A stretch of DNA of 64,000 bases from Sycobia sp. Sy_11 (GCA_018907035.1 JACCIC010000019.1:3861001-3925000), one strand, 5' to 3'. Shown: positions 51,041 through 63,010, numbered from the stretch's first letter. Numbers and translations are program-made. The notes: generated by a model not told the origin, from the letters alone.

Positions 51041-52590
51041 GCCGAGACTGTCCGTAGGACAGAGCCTCGAGGCCCGAAGTCATTGAACGGCCTGTATGTA
51101 AGCGGCGCGAAGGATGCGAGTGAAATAATCGCTGCAATGAATCGCCAGTCGCGCGCAACGAGAAGAGGCGAAACGGGAGCACGGAGTAAAGTTACAGTAC
51201 AAGCTCGACACCTTATACACTGTGCCCCTAATCCCGATCTAACCTTTTTCTCTCGGTCTATCCCTGACCCCCCCCCCCCGACCGCTCACCCGAAATCTTG
51301 CCAGAAGACATGGAGGGAGAAGGGTCCTCATAATACGACATAACTTTCTGCGCGCACTCTCGTTTCTACATTACTCCGCGAGAATGAGTCGGAGGGGTGC
51401 AAATGAAAGGAAGTGCTATATGGAAACATCTGCCCTGAGAAGATTATATATATATAGACATATGGGCGAGTGAAACAAGCTGCTACAGTTTTATTTTATG
51501 CACGTGTGCATTATCTATATATAGGCATATGAGATAAGCGATCAGATCCGTGAATGTCAAGGACTACACAGTGAGGAGGGTGTCGAGTAAGGTCCATTTT
51601 ATTCAGGGGATGTCTTTAGCTTGTCGCATTACGAGATTTACCATTTATCATTGGCTATATAATGCCAGTGCACCAATTACGATACCGTTTATATCGTCGC
51701 TTATGAGTCAATCGCGCTGTTTAACACAGAAAGTCACGAAAACGAAGAGAAAAAAGATTAAATGTCAAGTTGCTTCCTCATTGTCGCGACCGCTAGGTGC
51801 GGATTCGTGCCCGAACCATTAGTAGTATTATTTATTATTAATAATATAATTAAATAAAATAATCTAATATATTATTATATATAATAATATCAATAAATAA
51901 TATAATATAATTATATTAGTAGTAATCAATTACAAGGTGTAATGAATAAAAATAACGCAGACGCTTAAAAAAAACCATTGCTTAGGTAAAAATTTAGGTC
52001 GCGTCCAGGCCCATAAAGAGAATTACATCGTGTATCGCTCGCTACGCGCATTAATCTCCATCTTAACGCTCGCCATTGCCATCGGCAGCAACGCTAAGAA
52101 AAACTTATAGGGAAATAAGAGGATACAAATCACGTCGACGTAAGGTCCTGCCGCCCTCACTCGAGCCATCTTCGACATCCACCTCCACCCCCCCCCACTC
52201 ATATATACCGCATTTCTCGCGAACATTTGTGCTTCCTATTCTACACACACGCACACGCACACGCACACACACACCTCTCGGCGCGGGAAACATAAATAAG
52301 CGCCGTGTTCGTTTAATGATATTTATTGTCGCGAGAACGACTGAGAGCAAGGGAGAGAGACGGGCGGGGGGGGGGGATTATAGCATCGTCGACGTCGTCC
52401 TTTTCTTATGTACATAACTGACAACGATGGCGCGGCGACAATTTTCACGAATGCTCGTCTTTCTCGCGGCCTGTACCATCGGTACGAGGGTAAAGCCAGT
52501 GGAAAAAATTACAAATCGTTCGTTTGTAACAGAATCCGTACTCGTATGTCTCGATTCGTCTGCCGTCGCATCAAATTGATTATATTAAAT
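51040..52590. other. Mixed unique sequence, no gene seen
   Basis: Includes an ATT/TAA-rich patch (51828-51925), a CA-type run (52243-52275) and poly-C and poly-G runs. No recognised coding sequence. Confidence 0.45.
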
Positions 52591-54400
52591 TTAGGATAAA
52601 AGTGGATCGATAATTTTTCTTCAGGACAGACAGGCAGAAAGAAGATAAAGTTGAAAATAATTGTTGAATTTCCATTCGTAAATACGCTTTTATACCAGAA
52701 ATTCGACAGGCATCCAGAGGTTTTTGCCAGCATTTTCCAGAATTTAAGGGGCTTAATGTTCGCAGTTTAAGATTCGGATAATCATCCTAAATTTTTTCTT
52801 CATCTAAATTTATGCTCACTTCCGTTTTCGAGGCAATTCGGAGAGCCAATTAACGGCGGTTTATTTCCCACACACATACACACACACACACCGCTGGTCG
52901 GACGATCACGGCTTTGGCAATGTGTAGCTATATAGGTATCGTATACCAGATCCGAACAAGAGAAAGCCGCGCGGAATAAATTGCGAGCTCGCTCGTATTC
53001 GGAGGCGATGGCCGAGCACATCCATTTTTATCGATTTTTGTTTCTATTATTTTTTTTTTTTTTATTTTTATCGTTAAATTGAAATTCATAGGCAGGCGGG
53101 TTATCGATAGAGAACGCGCGCTTCAATTGAACTACCGTCGAATATTGAATTTGAATGCTGAAAAAATGGGGGATTTTTCTCGCCCCACTCAAAAATTTAG
53201 ATCCATTTGCTATTTTAGATACTAATTTTTATTTGAATTTGCAAACTTCAGAAATATTTATTAAATATTTTACAAATTTAATTAGCACGAGTTGCACAGG
53301 TGTTCGTCACATTTTTAGAACCTACTATGGCATGTATCATAAAAGTCAGTTATCGCTATTGCAGATTTAGAAGAATATGAGCTGAAAGCGATGCTCGAAG
53401 CATATTTGCGCATACAAGGCTTTCGTTGTATTTTCACGGATGCAGGCATTTTTTTAATTTATATCCCCCGCCCCACTCGACCTGGGTATAATTCAAATTT
53501 CTAGAGTGGAATTTCAAATAAATGATAAAAGTAAATTTAAAAAATTATATTCTTAACAATAAGCTGCACTCTGAAAATTAGCGTTTGGAAGGCGAGAATG
53601 CGTTATAAAAAAAAAATTCCGACATTTCGTAGATATATAAACTTGAAACATTGAATTTCAAAATATATCTTCACGCCGAATCTTTTCTATATCAAAAGCT
53701 GAATGAAAGTAAGAAAATACTTGCAAATAAATAATACTTAAATTTATAAAAAGAAATTCCAGTCTGAATCGATTTCCTTTGAAAATACACTGAAAATCTG
53801 TCCAGCTAATAGACACGAAATATGCAAATAGGTTTAGCGCAACATCTGGGATTATCCTTTCAGTTTACGTTCACGTCAAACCCAAATAATGATAATTATC
53901 TTTGATTATACAAAAAATTCTAACTCGTGGGCTTTGAACGAATATCATTAAATAATTGATGTTTTCGTATTTTATCGACGATTTAAAATGTTTTAACATT
54001 GTGAAAAAATTTTATTACTCAAATCATCGATATTCTTTAAGCTTTTTAAAAGCATGCATTGTAAGCTTAAAAATTGTACGTAAAACGAAAGTTACATACA
54101 TGGCCGACACAGTGGACGAAGATATTATTGTTTGAAATGTATGGCTAAGAAAATTTGTAACATCTCGAGATAAAAATTCAACAGATTTTTCGAGAAAAAT
54201 TGATGTAATCCAAGGTGTCATACATTAATTATATTAATAATGTCTCGTTTCCATGATTTCAGAGACAATTAAATTTCTCGACAAAAATTACCCAATATTG
54301 GAAAAGTCCTATGTAAAAGGTCGTTTATACGTTTCAAAAGTCTCGATGGAGCAGTACCTTTTCAAAAGGCAGCGAAAATCAGTCCGGTCCCCGACAGACT
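52590..54400. other. Long AT-rich block without microsatellites
   Basis: About 1.8 kb, apart from one short CA run (52870-52891) and a poly-T (53051-53063). No open frame has coding texture. Confidence 0.55.
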
Positions 54401-54962
54401 AAGCGAATTACAAGCAAATCCAGCAAGTGGCGAGGGGCAAGGGAGGGGGCCATTTCGTAGCGATGGCACCGAGATAAGGGCTATTCAAATTGAACTTCGG
54501 GAGTCCCGTATCCGTGCCGCTCTCATTGTGCGACGCTCGCCGTACGAAACTCCGGGAGTTCGTTTGGGAGAGTGAGAGAGAGAAAGAGAGGTGTCCTAAA
54601 CTAAATAATTGCCCCCTCCCGGGGGGCGGCTATTCAGGAGCGGGTAATTACATTTTTTCGAGTTATTTATACATACATATACATATACAGTGCTGAAGCA
54701 ACTGAATCACATACTCGCTTCAAGGGGGGGGGGGATACGAATGAAAAAGAAAACGGAAACCCCCCTAGCTCGGTAGTGATAAAAAAAAAAAAAAAAAACA
54801 AAAACAAAAACAAAAAACGCCGCCAGCGAGTACGGCGCGAGCAACTCTATGAATCGCGGCGCGTGTCGGAGAGATCGGATCTAGTTCACTTCTCTGTCTT
54901 CCTCTTCCTCCCGCCCCTCTCATTCTGATACCCGATCTCGGGGGCATAAATTTCTCTCTGAT

Positions 54963-54964
<2 letters not shown>

Positions 54965-55011
<47 letters not shown>
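54965..55011. repeat. (TA)n microsatellite
   Basis: TA run of about 47 bp; a poly-A/CAAAAA stretch lies upstream at 54780-54815. Confidence 0.97.
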
Positions 55012-55014
<3 letters not shown>

Positions 55015-55160
55015 GTCTATATATGCGCTGCTCTTCGCTCGCAGCGACGCATCGCCCACTGCAGAGAGGAAAGTGTCCCGTGCGAGCGTTTTCGCGTGCA
55101 AGGATCACCTTTTGTCTCTCCTGGCTCCTTAAATCAATTCTCGCCAGGATCGGGTGAAAA

Positions 55161-55204
55161 GAGAGCGAGAGCGAGAGCGAGAGAGAGAGAGAGAGAGAGA
55201 GAGA
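55161..55204. repeat. (GA)n microsatellite with GAGC variants
   Basis: GAGC units leading into about 28 bp of pure GA. Confidence 0.95.
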
Positions 55205-55663
55205 TAAAAGGAGAGATATAAGAGCGATTGAAACGTCGCTCGCTCCATCATTATAGACATATATATGCGCGCGCGGGCGAGTACTTTTTCCTCGGGGGGC
55301 GACAAGGTGCCCCCCGTGCGCGCGTTCGTACATTATGAGTAGCCATTGCGGGGCCTTCGAGCGCGCATAGCCCAGCTGTGACTTTTTGATGGAACAGCCA
55401 TCTGCGTGTGTGTGCGTGCACGCGCGCTCGCCTGCGGAAAAGCGGGAAAATAAAAAAAAAAAAAAAAAAAAAAAAGAGGAGCGCGCGACAGATGCACGGA
55501 GAAGCGTCCCGGGACGTATATGCAATAATATAACGTATTATATATACGCGTACTTTTCTCTTCGTTCGATCGCGGAGGGGATACGATATATAGCGCGACG
55601 GCGGTGCACAATAATGTTGAAATTCTATAATAGAACGGTAGCGCGCGTGTCGCACTGTAACGG

Positions 55664-55665
<2 letters not shown>

Positions 55666-55730
<65 letters not shown>

Positions 55731-55764
55731 CATATACCCATATATACATATACATATATATGTG
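55666..55764. repeat. (TA)n microsatellite with degenerate tail
   Basis: About 48 bp of TA, then CATATA-type units and a short TG run. A 24-bp poly-A lies upstream at 55452-55475. Confidence 0.95.
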
Positions 55765-56020
55765 TGTGTATATATATGGCGGAATGATTGATTTTTATTA
55801 TTTGGTCCCGACGTCGTATATAGGTGGTGCTAGATGCCGATGTACACCGGCACGTGCGTCCGTACGGCTCTCTATCTATCTCTCTCCCTCCAGTCCTTTT
55901 GGAAGGAATCGAGCGTAGATAACTGGAAAAAAAGATTTTTTTTTGTCAACTACAGCGACAGGAGGATGTATATACATACGCATACACGTGCCGCTTTCTC
56001 TCTCCCTCCCTCGTTGTCGC

Positions 56021-56022
<2 letters not shown>

Positions 56023-56068
<46 letters not shown>
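56023..56068. repeat. (TA)n microsatellite
   Basis: TA run of about 46 bp. Confidence 0.97.
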
Positions 56069-56070
<2 letters not shown>

Positions 56071-56287
56071 GTATACGATTTTCATATCGACGATCTACGA
56101 AATGATCCATTGTACTCCTTATAGCCTGTCTATCCGCGCTATATCGAGGGTACTGGGGGGGGGGGGGACATAAGTCAAGGTGCTCATAATACGCTGGTCC
56201 AGGAGGTTAATAGGCAGTTATAGATTGTATATAAACGCGCACCGGTCTATCGAGTACTGTACGTATAGACGATGGTGATATTCGATT

Positions 56288-56291
<4 letters not shown>

Positions 56292-56329
<38 letters not shown>
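56292..56329. repeat. (TA)n microsatellite
   Basis: TA run of about 38 bp. Confidence 0.97.
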
Positions 56330-56335
<6 letters not shown>

Positions 56336-56496
56336 CATGCTGAAATTGCCGATTTAATAACCAGGCGATTAAACGTTATTACACGCGCTTTAGAACGGTG
56401 CGACGGTGAAACGTGATTATCCAATGATCCCGTGTCGGTGCTAATTCGCGGGTATATATTACAAATTAATGAAGCTTTCAAACAATATTGTTGATA

Positions 56497-56560
56497 TAAA
56501 TAATAATAATACTACAACTACTAATAATAATAGTACTAATAATAATAATAATAATAATGA
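56497..56560. repeat. (TAA)n trinucleotide repeat
   Basis: Interrupted TAA/ACTAA units ending in about seven pure TAA copies. Confidence 0.95.
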
Positions 56561-56569
56561 AATCGTAAA

Positions 56570-57080
56570 AATAATAAAAGATGGGAAAATTCGTTATCTG
56601 CCCCCAGGATTGAGGTAGAGAATATACGGATTATCGAACTTTCTCCAATTAAGAATCTATAAAATTACTGGAACCCATCGCGTTCCTTAATGGAGAAATG
56701 CAGGATTTCTGAAGGATCATTTTTAGAGAAAAATCGACGGAGATGCTAGGAGAAAAATTCACGTAACTGAGAAAACCAAGCGAATAAACGACCGATGCAC
56801 AAAAAAAAGGTTAATGCATCGTTTATTATAAATGAAATAAAGGTAAATATCTAAATTAATCGATAAGGTGTAACAATTATTTATATTTCAAAAATCTTAC
56901 AATCCTCGCTTTTACAATATTTTTCAATATCAAATAGTTCACCGTGCATAAATCGTACATACACCGCGCATAATTTACGTATGTCTCACTAATTTTCTCA
57001 TTTTCAACGGTCCTTTTCGAAGTTCGTGTAAACTTGTTGTTTTTTTCCTTTCGCAATACTTTGATTACACTTTTATTGAC
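56570..57080. other. AT-rich unique block, no gene seen
   Basis: About 500 bp of AT-rich, non-repetitive intron sequence. Confidence 0.5.
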
Positions 57081-57090
57081 AACGTAAGTG

Positions 57091-57122
57091 AGAGAGATAG
57101 AGATAGAGATAGAGATAGAGAT

Positions 57123-57201
<79 letters not shown>
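57091..57201. repeat. Compound (GATAGA)n-(GA)n microsatellite
   Basis: About six GATAGA hexanucleotide units followed by about 74 bp of pure GA, the longest GA array in the window. Confidence 0.98.
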
Positions 57202-57204
<3 letters not shown>

Positions 57205-57652
57205 AACATGTACTTGCAATCACTATACAATAGCGTAAGAAACTGCATTGTTAAAACAATGAACTTTCAGAATATATAAAATTTCATAAAATATTAAATG
57301 TATATAATAATGCAGCAAGCCGATGCTAAAGGTATCGCAGATAGTTATATTGTAGCAGAAACTAAATCAGTAATATAACCAAGCTACGGCAAAGTATGAT
57401 TAAAATCTAAAAGTACAAATACAATCGAGCGGATTAGCAGGGAGGAATAATTGTCTAGTTTCTGTATCGTGGCGCTGATGCGCGGCTTCCCATCTCCTCG
57501 ATTCGTCTATTATATCTAGAAAATCCTCGGCGCGCGCGCGCGCTCAAGAACAGAGACTGTATAATGCGAGAGCGCGAGCGTACGAGGGTCGAGGCCCTCT
57601 TTATTTAGCCGCCCACAGTTACTGCCAATGCCAGCCTGATGCTACTGCCCTC

Positions 57653-57657
<5 letters not shown>

Positions 57658-57718
<61 letters not shown>
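57658..57718. repeat. (GA)n microsatellite
   Basis: GA run of about 60 bp followed by a C/T-rich stretch on the same strand (57750-57860), giving an inverted-repeat pairing potential. Confidence 0.97.
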
Positions 57719-57721
<3 letters not shown>

Positions 57722-58119
57722 GAATCGCGGGGGAGTAAACAGCCTGTAGTCCCTCTCCCCCCTCATCCTCTCCTCGCCCCTCGAGATTCTCCCTCGTCTC
57801 TCTCTATCGCTCTCTCTCTCTTTCTACCTCCCCCTTTTTTTTCGTCCCATCTCTTCCAGTCGCCACCGCTCCCTCCCGCCTCGCCGAGCAAGGGGGTACA
57901 TATCGAACGGGCCGGTTTTATTTCTAGAGCAGGACGAAAATAAAGATGGAGATGCGAGGATTGGGAAGGAAGCGGGAGGAAGAGTAATACAGCGCGCAAC
58001 CCGCGCGCGCGCGCGCGCAATGCAGGCGACGGAAGCAGCCTTAATTTTTTTGTGCTCTGTGGCGCCTCTGGGCGCGCGTCGCTTCTCCTAGCGCGGATTG
58101 TCCCCAAGTCCAAGTTCTG

Positions 58120-58750
58120 TTAAATTTCTTACCGACTCCTCTAATGCACTTAAGAGTGAAATCGTCGCGCTTTCTGCTTCGACTTTAAAAATACCTTTAA
58201 TAGGGCTGGCAGATGGGGGGTGGGGAGGGGGTTAATTAAAGTCGAATTATTAGCTCTCGCAGGATAAAACCAAGCCTAGATGAGTCTGGAATATTTTTAC
58301 TCATTCGTGTAGAGAAGACGAGGGGTGCGAGGAAAATGACATTAAGCAAATAGAATTATTGCGCCGAATGGAATGATACAGAATTAATCATTTTAAATAT
58401 CGCCTGCTTAAACCAATTTCTCCTCCGTTTCGAATTTCTTTAAATAACAAAATTGAATTAAAGGTGTCGGCCCTGATCAAGCGTCAATGAAATTATTATT
58501 TGGCCGACGATAATAAATATGACAAGCGCACGCTTTTAATGAAATGAAAAATTCATTACATAAAGGAAAAATTCTTTTTTATCTGTCAATTTCACGCCGC
58601 CTTAAATCTTCGTATTTTTATTAAATAGATTTATGATCGCATTATATAATTGTCCGACGATATCGCGCAATAAAAAAAAAAGTGCACGAAATCGAATATT
58701 TATCATGATTTTCCAACATTATTCAACCGGGGGAGACTCATATACACATC
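58120..58750. other. AT-rich block without microsatellites
   Basis: Non-repetitive. It contains the possible conserved element at 58430-58570. A GTAAGA donor on the minus strand at 58133-58128 has no recognised exon upstream of it. Confidence 0.5.
58430..58570. promoter_or_regulatory. Possible conserved non-coding element
   Basis: A non-repetitive, balanced-composition stretch with TAAT/ATTA cores, a TGATCAAG and a repeated GCCGAC/GCCG context. It sits in an AT-rich, microsatellite-free block of the proposed Nrt first intron. The suggestion rests only on texture. Confidence 0.15.
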
Positions 58751-59540
58751 GGCAGACTTGATAAATTACGACAAGATACACGATAAATCTGCTTTCAATT
58801 GGACTCCGACGGGTAAAGAGGGGGGGGGGGAACACAGTTTCGCTCCGGAACTCCTTTCCCGTTGCCCCGGTGCACCGACGGCCTATATATACATACATAC
58901 GCGAGCGCACACCCTGAGACACCGACGACACTCGCGCATACGGCGGCATTCCCCATCTGAGAAAACATTCTGGGGCGCCCCCCCCCCGCATTTCCAAAGC
59001 TTGCGGTTTCCCGCGCTCTTCTCAGCCCCATATATACATATATATATACACGCTCTGCAACGAGCATTATAAATAAACACGGCCGTATGTAATGCGTATC
59101 GTTTTCCGAGCTCACCTGCCGCGCCCGGGAGACCACACCGCTCGCGGGCGCCTTACCCTCTTTAAAACCGCATATCAATCCGACGCCGGGATTTTCATAT
59201 TCGTAGCTCCGGAGTCGCACTGCGATGGAAATGTCCGTAATGTGCGCGCGCGCGCGCGCGCTCGCGCAACATTTCGAAGCGAGGGGTCCACCGTAGCGAA
59301 AGGCACTGCGTGTTCATCGGGCGAGAGAGCTCCGGGCGTCCGCGTCGGCCATCGCCACAACCTGTGGCCCGAGGATCGGCGCTTTAAAAGAGCCCACGGA
59401 TTCGAGCACCGCGCGCCCGTCGCAACAACCTGCGATCTAGCGACTCTACCCCGCCCCCCGACTCCGTCCGGGTCCAGGTGCGCTTTCACGGACCTTACCT
59501 TCGCTACCACCCCCCCTTTTCCCGCTCGCCGTTGGCAAAA

Positions 59541-59592
59541 ATGGAAAAATTTCTGTTCTTTCTCGCTATCTCATTGTTGCCGATGACGCGAC
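59541..59592 (+). CDS. Candidate first coding exon with signal peptide (plus-strand gene, partial)
   Basis: ATG at 59541 sits in a favourable insect context (GGCAAAA before the ATG, G after). It opens 17 codons reading MEKFLFFLAISLLPMTR and then reaches GTAAGT at 59593. The peptide has the form of a secretory signal: one Lys near the start, a hydrophobic core of about ten residues and a short polar end. The exon ends one base into a codon (phase 1), the phase typical of introns just after signal peptides in secreted and cell-surface proteins. The preceding 400 bp is CpG-rich without microsatellites and could be promoter or 5' UTR. I do not recognise the protein. By chance alone, a hydrophobic ATG frame ending at a perfect donor is possible in 64 kb, so confidence is moderate to low. 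If real, it lies inside the proposed first Nrt intron on the opposite strand. Confidence 0.35.
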
Positions 59593-59723
59593 GTAAGTAA
59601 TGTAGTGTGCGCGCGCGCGCGCGTCTTACGCGCCGACTGCCTCAAAAGCGGTACGGAAGGGAAAGAGAAAGCAACGGCGGCGAGGGAGCGCGTATACGCG
59701 AGCGATCGATCGGTTTGGTGTAT

Positions 59724-59726
<3 letters not shown>

Positions 59727-59776
<50 letters not shown>
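59727..59776. repeat. (TA)n microsatellite
   Basis: TA run of about 50 bp, 135 bp downstream of the candidate signal-peptide exon. Confidence 0.97.
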
Positions 59777-59779
<3 letters not shown>

Positions 59780-60048
59780 CAGCTGTGGCTCGGACGGTAC
59801 GCGCGGCGTCGGGACGCCAAGAGTGTCCCCTCTTCCTCCTCTGCCTTTCTCGCTGTATTTACATCAATTCGCATCCTGATCGGCCGCTTCGGAGCACGGA
59901 GAGCCGCGGACGCCCGCGAGAGAGTCGTCGTAGCCGCCTCAATTTGTCGAGGAGCGCGTGTATACGTCGTGCGATAAAAAAAAAAAAAAAAACGTAAGAA
60001 AGAAAAGAAAAGAGCACGGCTATTTTGCTGCCCGGCGCGCGCTCGAAG

Positions 60049-60079
60049 GTCTTCTTCTTCTTCTTCTCCTTCTTCTTCG
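60049..60079. repeat. (CTT)n trinucleotide repeat
   Basis: About ten CTT units with one CTC interruption. Confidence 0.93.
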
Positions 60080-60394
60080 TGTTCATCTCCTCCTCCTCGC
60101 TTCCTCGTCTCCGCGAAGCGAGTGCAGCGAAGACGTTCTCGAAATGTTCCGGGAGGGAGAAGGAGAGAAAAAGCGAAAGAAACGAAGGCGAAGGAAAGGC
60201 GAAGGAGAGAGAAAAGAAAGGAAGGAGACGCTATAGGCTCCCAAGGGATTTTAATTCCATTTTTGTGCGTGTTCTATAGCCCCGACCCAGAGCGCGCGCA
60301 TACCTACGGGAGAAGAACCGAGGAAGCGGGAGGGGGCCCCGGTCCAAGTCCCAGATTTGTATTGTAAGGTCATGCCGAGTATTTGTACTCCTAC

Positions 60395-60396
<2 letters not shown>

Positions 60397-60457
<61 letters not shown>
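60397..60457. repeat. (TA)n microsatellite
   Basis: TA run of about 61 bp. Confidence 0.97.
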
Positions 60458-60458
<1 letters not shown>

Positions 60459-61309
60459 TCTTACAGAGAAGAAACGGGCAGGTATACATACATGCTTCTT
60501 CGGCCCCGGTATGGACCCAGTCGTTCGGCCCGTTTGGAAAAAGGGAGTGATCCTGATCCCCCGTCTTCCTTCTCTCTCGAAGCGTATTTGTGTAAATGTG
60601 CCTGTATACGTGCTCACGTATACCCGAACGAGGGAAGGTCGGGAAAGGTAGACTGCGCACAAAGAACCGTGTTCGGTACCTATATATCTATAGGAATCCT
60701 TAAACACGCGCGTCATACACCGTACACGTACACTATATATATAAATAATATTTATGTATACCGCACGAGTGTCGTGGCTATAGGGACGCGGCGACGGAAG
60801 ATTTTTCACGGCGAAAGTAAAAAAAATTTACCTCTCGCGTTCTGCGAGACGCGGTTCGCCATTTTATACCCCTTTACAAATCATATATTTATGCTCGCTA
60901 GGTACGAGGATAAGTAACAGATTAAGATAATTAGGGTCAAAAGGATGAAATTATAACGGCAAAAGGACAGGTGGTGTATTACACAGCTGGTGCCCGCGCA
61001 TGAGAAATAGTTCGGGTGTTATTTTTCTGTTCTGTTGAACCTCTAGTGAAACCTACGATACGCCAAGCAGTATACGGGAACCCGGAATCAGAGAAATTAT
61101 GTTCGGGTTCCGCGTGTCCGGGCGATTGTAGAAAGAAGAAAAATACAAGAATACAAGAATAATCGACAGAGAAATACGTAGGTATATATAATATTTAACA
61201 TTAAGAAGACTTGAAGCTGAATATTCAAGAATGTTTACTGGTATAAGACGCGCAACCGCTAAATATGGAAAACAGCTTCTTTCTCCCGAAGAAAGAGAAA
61301 AGGAGAGTA

Positions 61310-61313
<4 letters not shown>

Positions 61314-61363
<50 letters not shown>
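61314..61363. repeat. (GA)n microsatellite
   Basis: GA run of about 50 bp. Confidence 0.97.
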
Positions 61364-61367
<4 letters not shown>

Positions 61368-61552
61368 GGGAGATGGTAAAAAGATCAAGGGCGCTATTTC
61401 GCTCTCCTCTCCTCTTTGTTAGGGACGCCGCGTGCAGCAAAGAGAGAGCGAGACAGAGTGGGAGAGAAGACGAAGAAGAGAAGGAACAAAATATATACTA
61501 TATAACCATATAGCGATGTGCATGCGCGGAGACTTTTAGCGCGCGTGCGTTT

Positions 61553-61581
61553 ACACACACACACACACACACACAGCGAGA

Positions 61582-61621
<40 letters not shown>
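61553..61621. repeat. Compound (CA)n-(GA)n microsatellite
   Basis: About 23 bp of CA, a short GCGAGAGAGG spacer, then about 36 bp of GA. The order resembles 37884-38021 at smaller scale. Confidence 0.96.
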
Positions 61622-61624
<3 letters not shown>

Positions 61625-61737
61625 ATTCAGACAAAAAACCGAACCAACTCGGCGCGCGGCGCAAGAGCATACAGTAGCACAGAGGGGCGAATATTCACCC
61701 CGGAGCCTGTAATATGCACACTCGCTTGAACTACGAC

Positions 61738-61742
<5 letters not shown>

Positions 61743-61796
<54 letters not shown>
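61743..61796. repeat. (TA)n microsatellite
   Basis: TA run of about 54 bp, the last array before the candidate promoter region. Confidence 0.97.
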
Positions 61797-61801
<5 letters not shown>

Positions 61802-62305
61802 GTTTGCGAGATACACTGGAAAATTACAATGCTTCGTCGACCATGCGATCCAGCTGGCTTTCCTGATACGTGTACGGATCTGGCGAACATTCCGTCGAGT
61901 TCGATTTATCATGCGCGGCCTTTTGATTCGGGAAAGCGCAGCCATCATCTTCGTCGGAAGAGTTTCGACGCCGCCGCGTATACACGGCGCATCGACGCGC
62001 GGCAAAAGCAAACCGCTCTCTCTCTCCCTCCCTCCCGCGGCCGTCGCTAAAAAATACGTTACGCGTACTCCTCCTCGTGCGAAGGGCTTCTTTTCATTCC
62101 CGCGCGCCTTATTCCTCCGGGGGAGATACTTATGGCTTCTGCCCTCCTCCCCATCCGCTCCTCCTTCATTTCAAAAGGACTTCTCTCCCTCTTATATACA
62201 CCGTAGTCGGCAGAACGCCCCTTCCTTCTCCCTCTCGAACACAACGGGGGGAAAGAATTCGAAGTCTGTATATAATAATAATAATAATGCTCGAAGGAAA
62301 CTTAC

Positions 62306-62404
62306 CCAAGTGTCGAAAATGCGGTTGAATCCCGGTTTACGAAGACACTTTCACAGAACAACAGAAAAACAAAGAGGAAAACAGAAAAAAAATTGAGAAA
62401 CACT
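62306..62404 (-). other. Nrt: Candidate 5' untranslated exon of Nrt
   Basis: On the minus strand an exon could end at 62306 with CACTTGG followed by the consensus donor GTAAGT (62305-62300). Reading upstream there is a pyrimidine-rich stretch and a TCAGT initiator-like match (62406-62402, A at 62404) that would give a roughly 100-nt exon. A second pair of initiator-like TCAGT matches lies near 62840-62850, so transcription could start further upstream. No TATA box or clear DPE was seen. Assignment to Nrt is an inference from strand and order. Confidence 0.3.
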
Positions 62405-62419
62405 GAAAAGTGCCTCTAA

Positions 62420-63010
62420 TTAAGACCGCGGCGCGAAAATGTTTCTTGCCGTTGATATTACTGTTATTATTTTACGCACTTTGCACGCGGAGCAACGCTA
62501 CAATGGCACGACGAGACGAGTACCATTTGTTTTTGTGCGCGCGAGTGGAAAAACACGCCGTGTCGTCGCACTGAATTTATACTTAATTTACAATGTGCTC
62601 GTTCGAACGTGGAAAAGGCCCGATCGCGATAAAAGCATGCGGATTAATAACGTATAATTTTTTTTTTTCTTTTTCGCAGTAATACAGGAGCCGGCCCGTG
62701 TTATTCTAATGTACGTCCTCCGTACGTACTCTCCGGCAGAGATCCGATGTAACTGGCGGCACTGGGCACTTGCCGATGGGGAGTCCGATGCTGGTCTATT
62801 GTAAACGCACACGCACAAGCCAACAACAACTCGCGGACTGAGTTACTGACCGGCGCGAGAATGGGGACCGACGCTCGATTTCGAATCCTCGCCGAAGCCA
62901 AACAACAGCCATCCAGGAGCCGCGACCGAAGCGCCACCCTCGCCGCTGCCGTTCTATTGCTTTGGGTAGCTCCATCTCTCTCTATCCCTCTTCCTTTGCT
63001 TGCTCGCAGC
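62420..63010. promoter_or_regulatory. Possible promoter-proximal region, GC-moderate and microsatellite-free
   Basis: About 600 bp without any dinucleotide array, which is unusual for the GC-rich parts of this window. It is CpG-rich, carries two closely spaced TCAGT initiator-like matches on the minus strand near 62840-62850, and lies upstream of the candidate Nrt 5' exon. It also contains the plus-strand acceptor at 62679, so it may instead be an exon of a plus-strand gene. Nothing in the sequence settles which. Confidence 0.25.
62680..62804 (+). CDS. Candidate downstream exon after a strong acceptor (plus strand)
   Basis: A TAATAAC-like branch point (about 62644-62650), a long T/C tract and CGCAG (AG at 62678-62679) make one of the best 3' splice sites in the window. 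Joined in phase 1, as the exon at 59541 requires, the sequence stays open for 40 complete codons and stops at TAA 62802-62804. The other two phases stop at once or after 23 codons. The joined product would be only about 58 residues with two Trp and one Cys in the second part. Alternatively the exon ends earlier at a weak donor and continues beyond. No family is recognised. The link to 59541 is an inference. Confidence 0.15.

Larger units (their letters stand above)
49298..62305 (-). other. Nrt: Probable first (5' UTR) intron of Nrt
   Basis: This is the interval between the candidate donor at 62305-62300 and the acceptor at 49298, both on the minus strand. It would be a 13 kb intron interrupting the 5' untranslated region, which is common for insect adhesion genes. 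It contains (TA)n and (GA)n arrays, AT-rich unique blocks and, on the opposite strand, the candidate signal-peptide exon at 59541. The boundary at 49298 is well supported. The boundary at 62305 rests only on the donor match. Confidence 0.35.
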
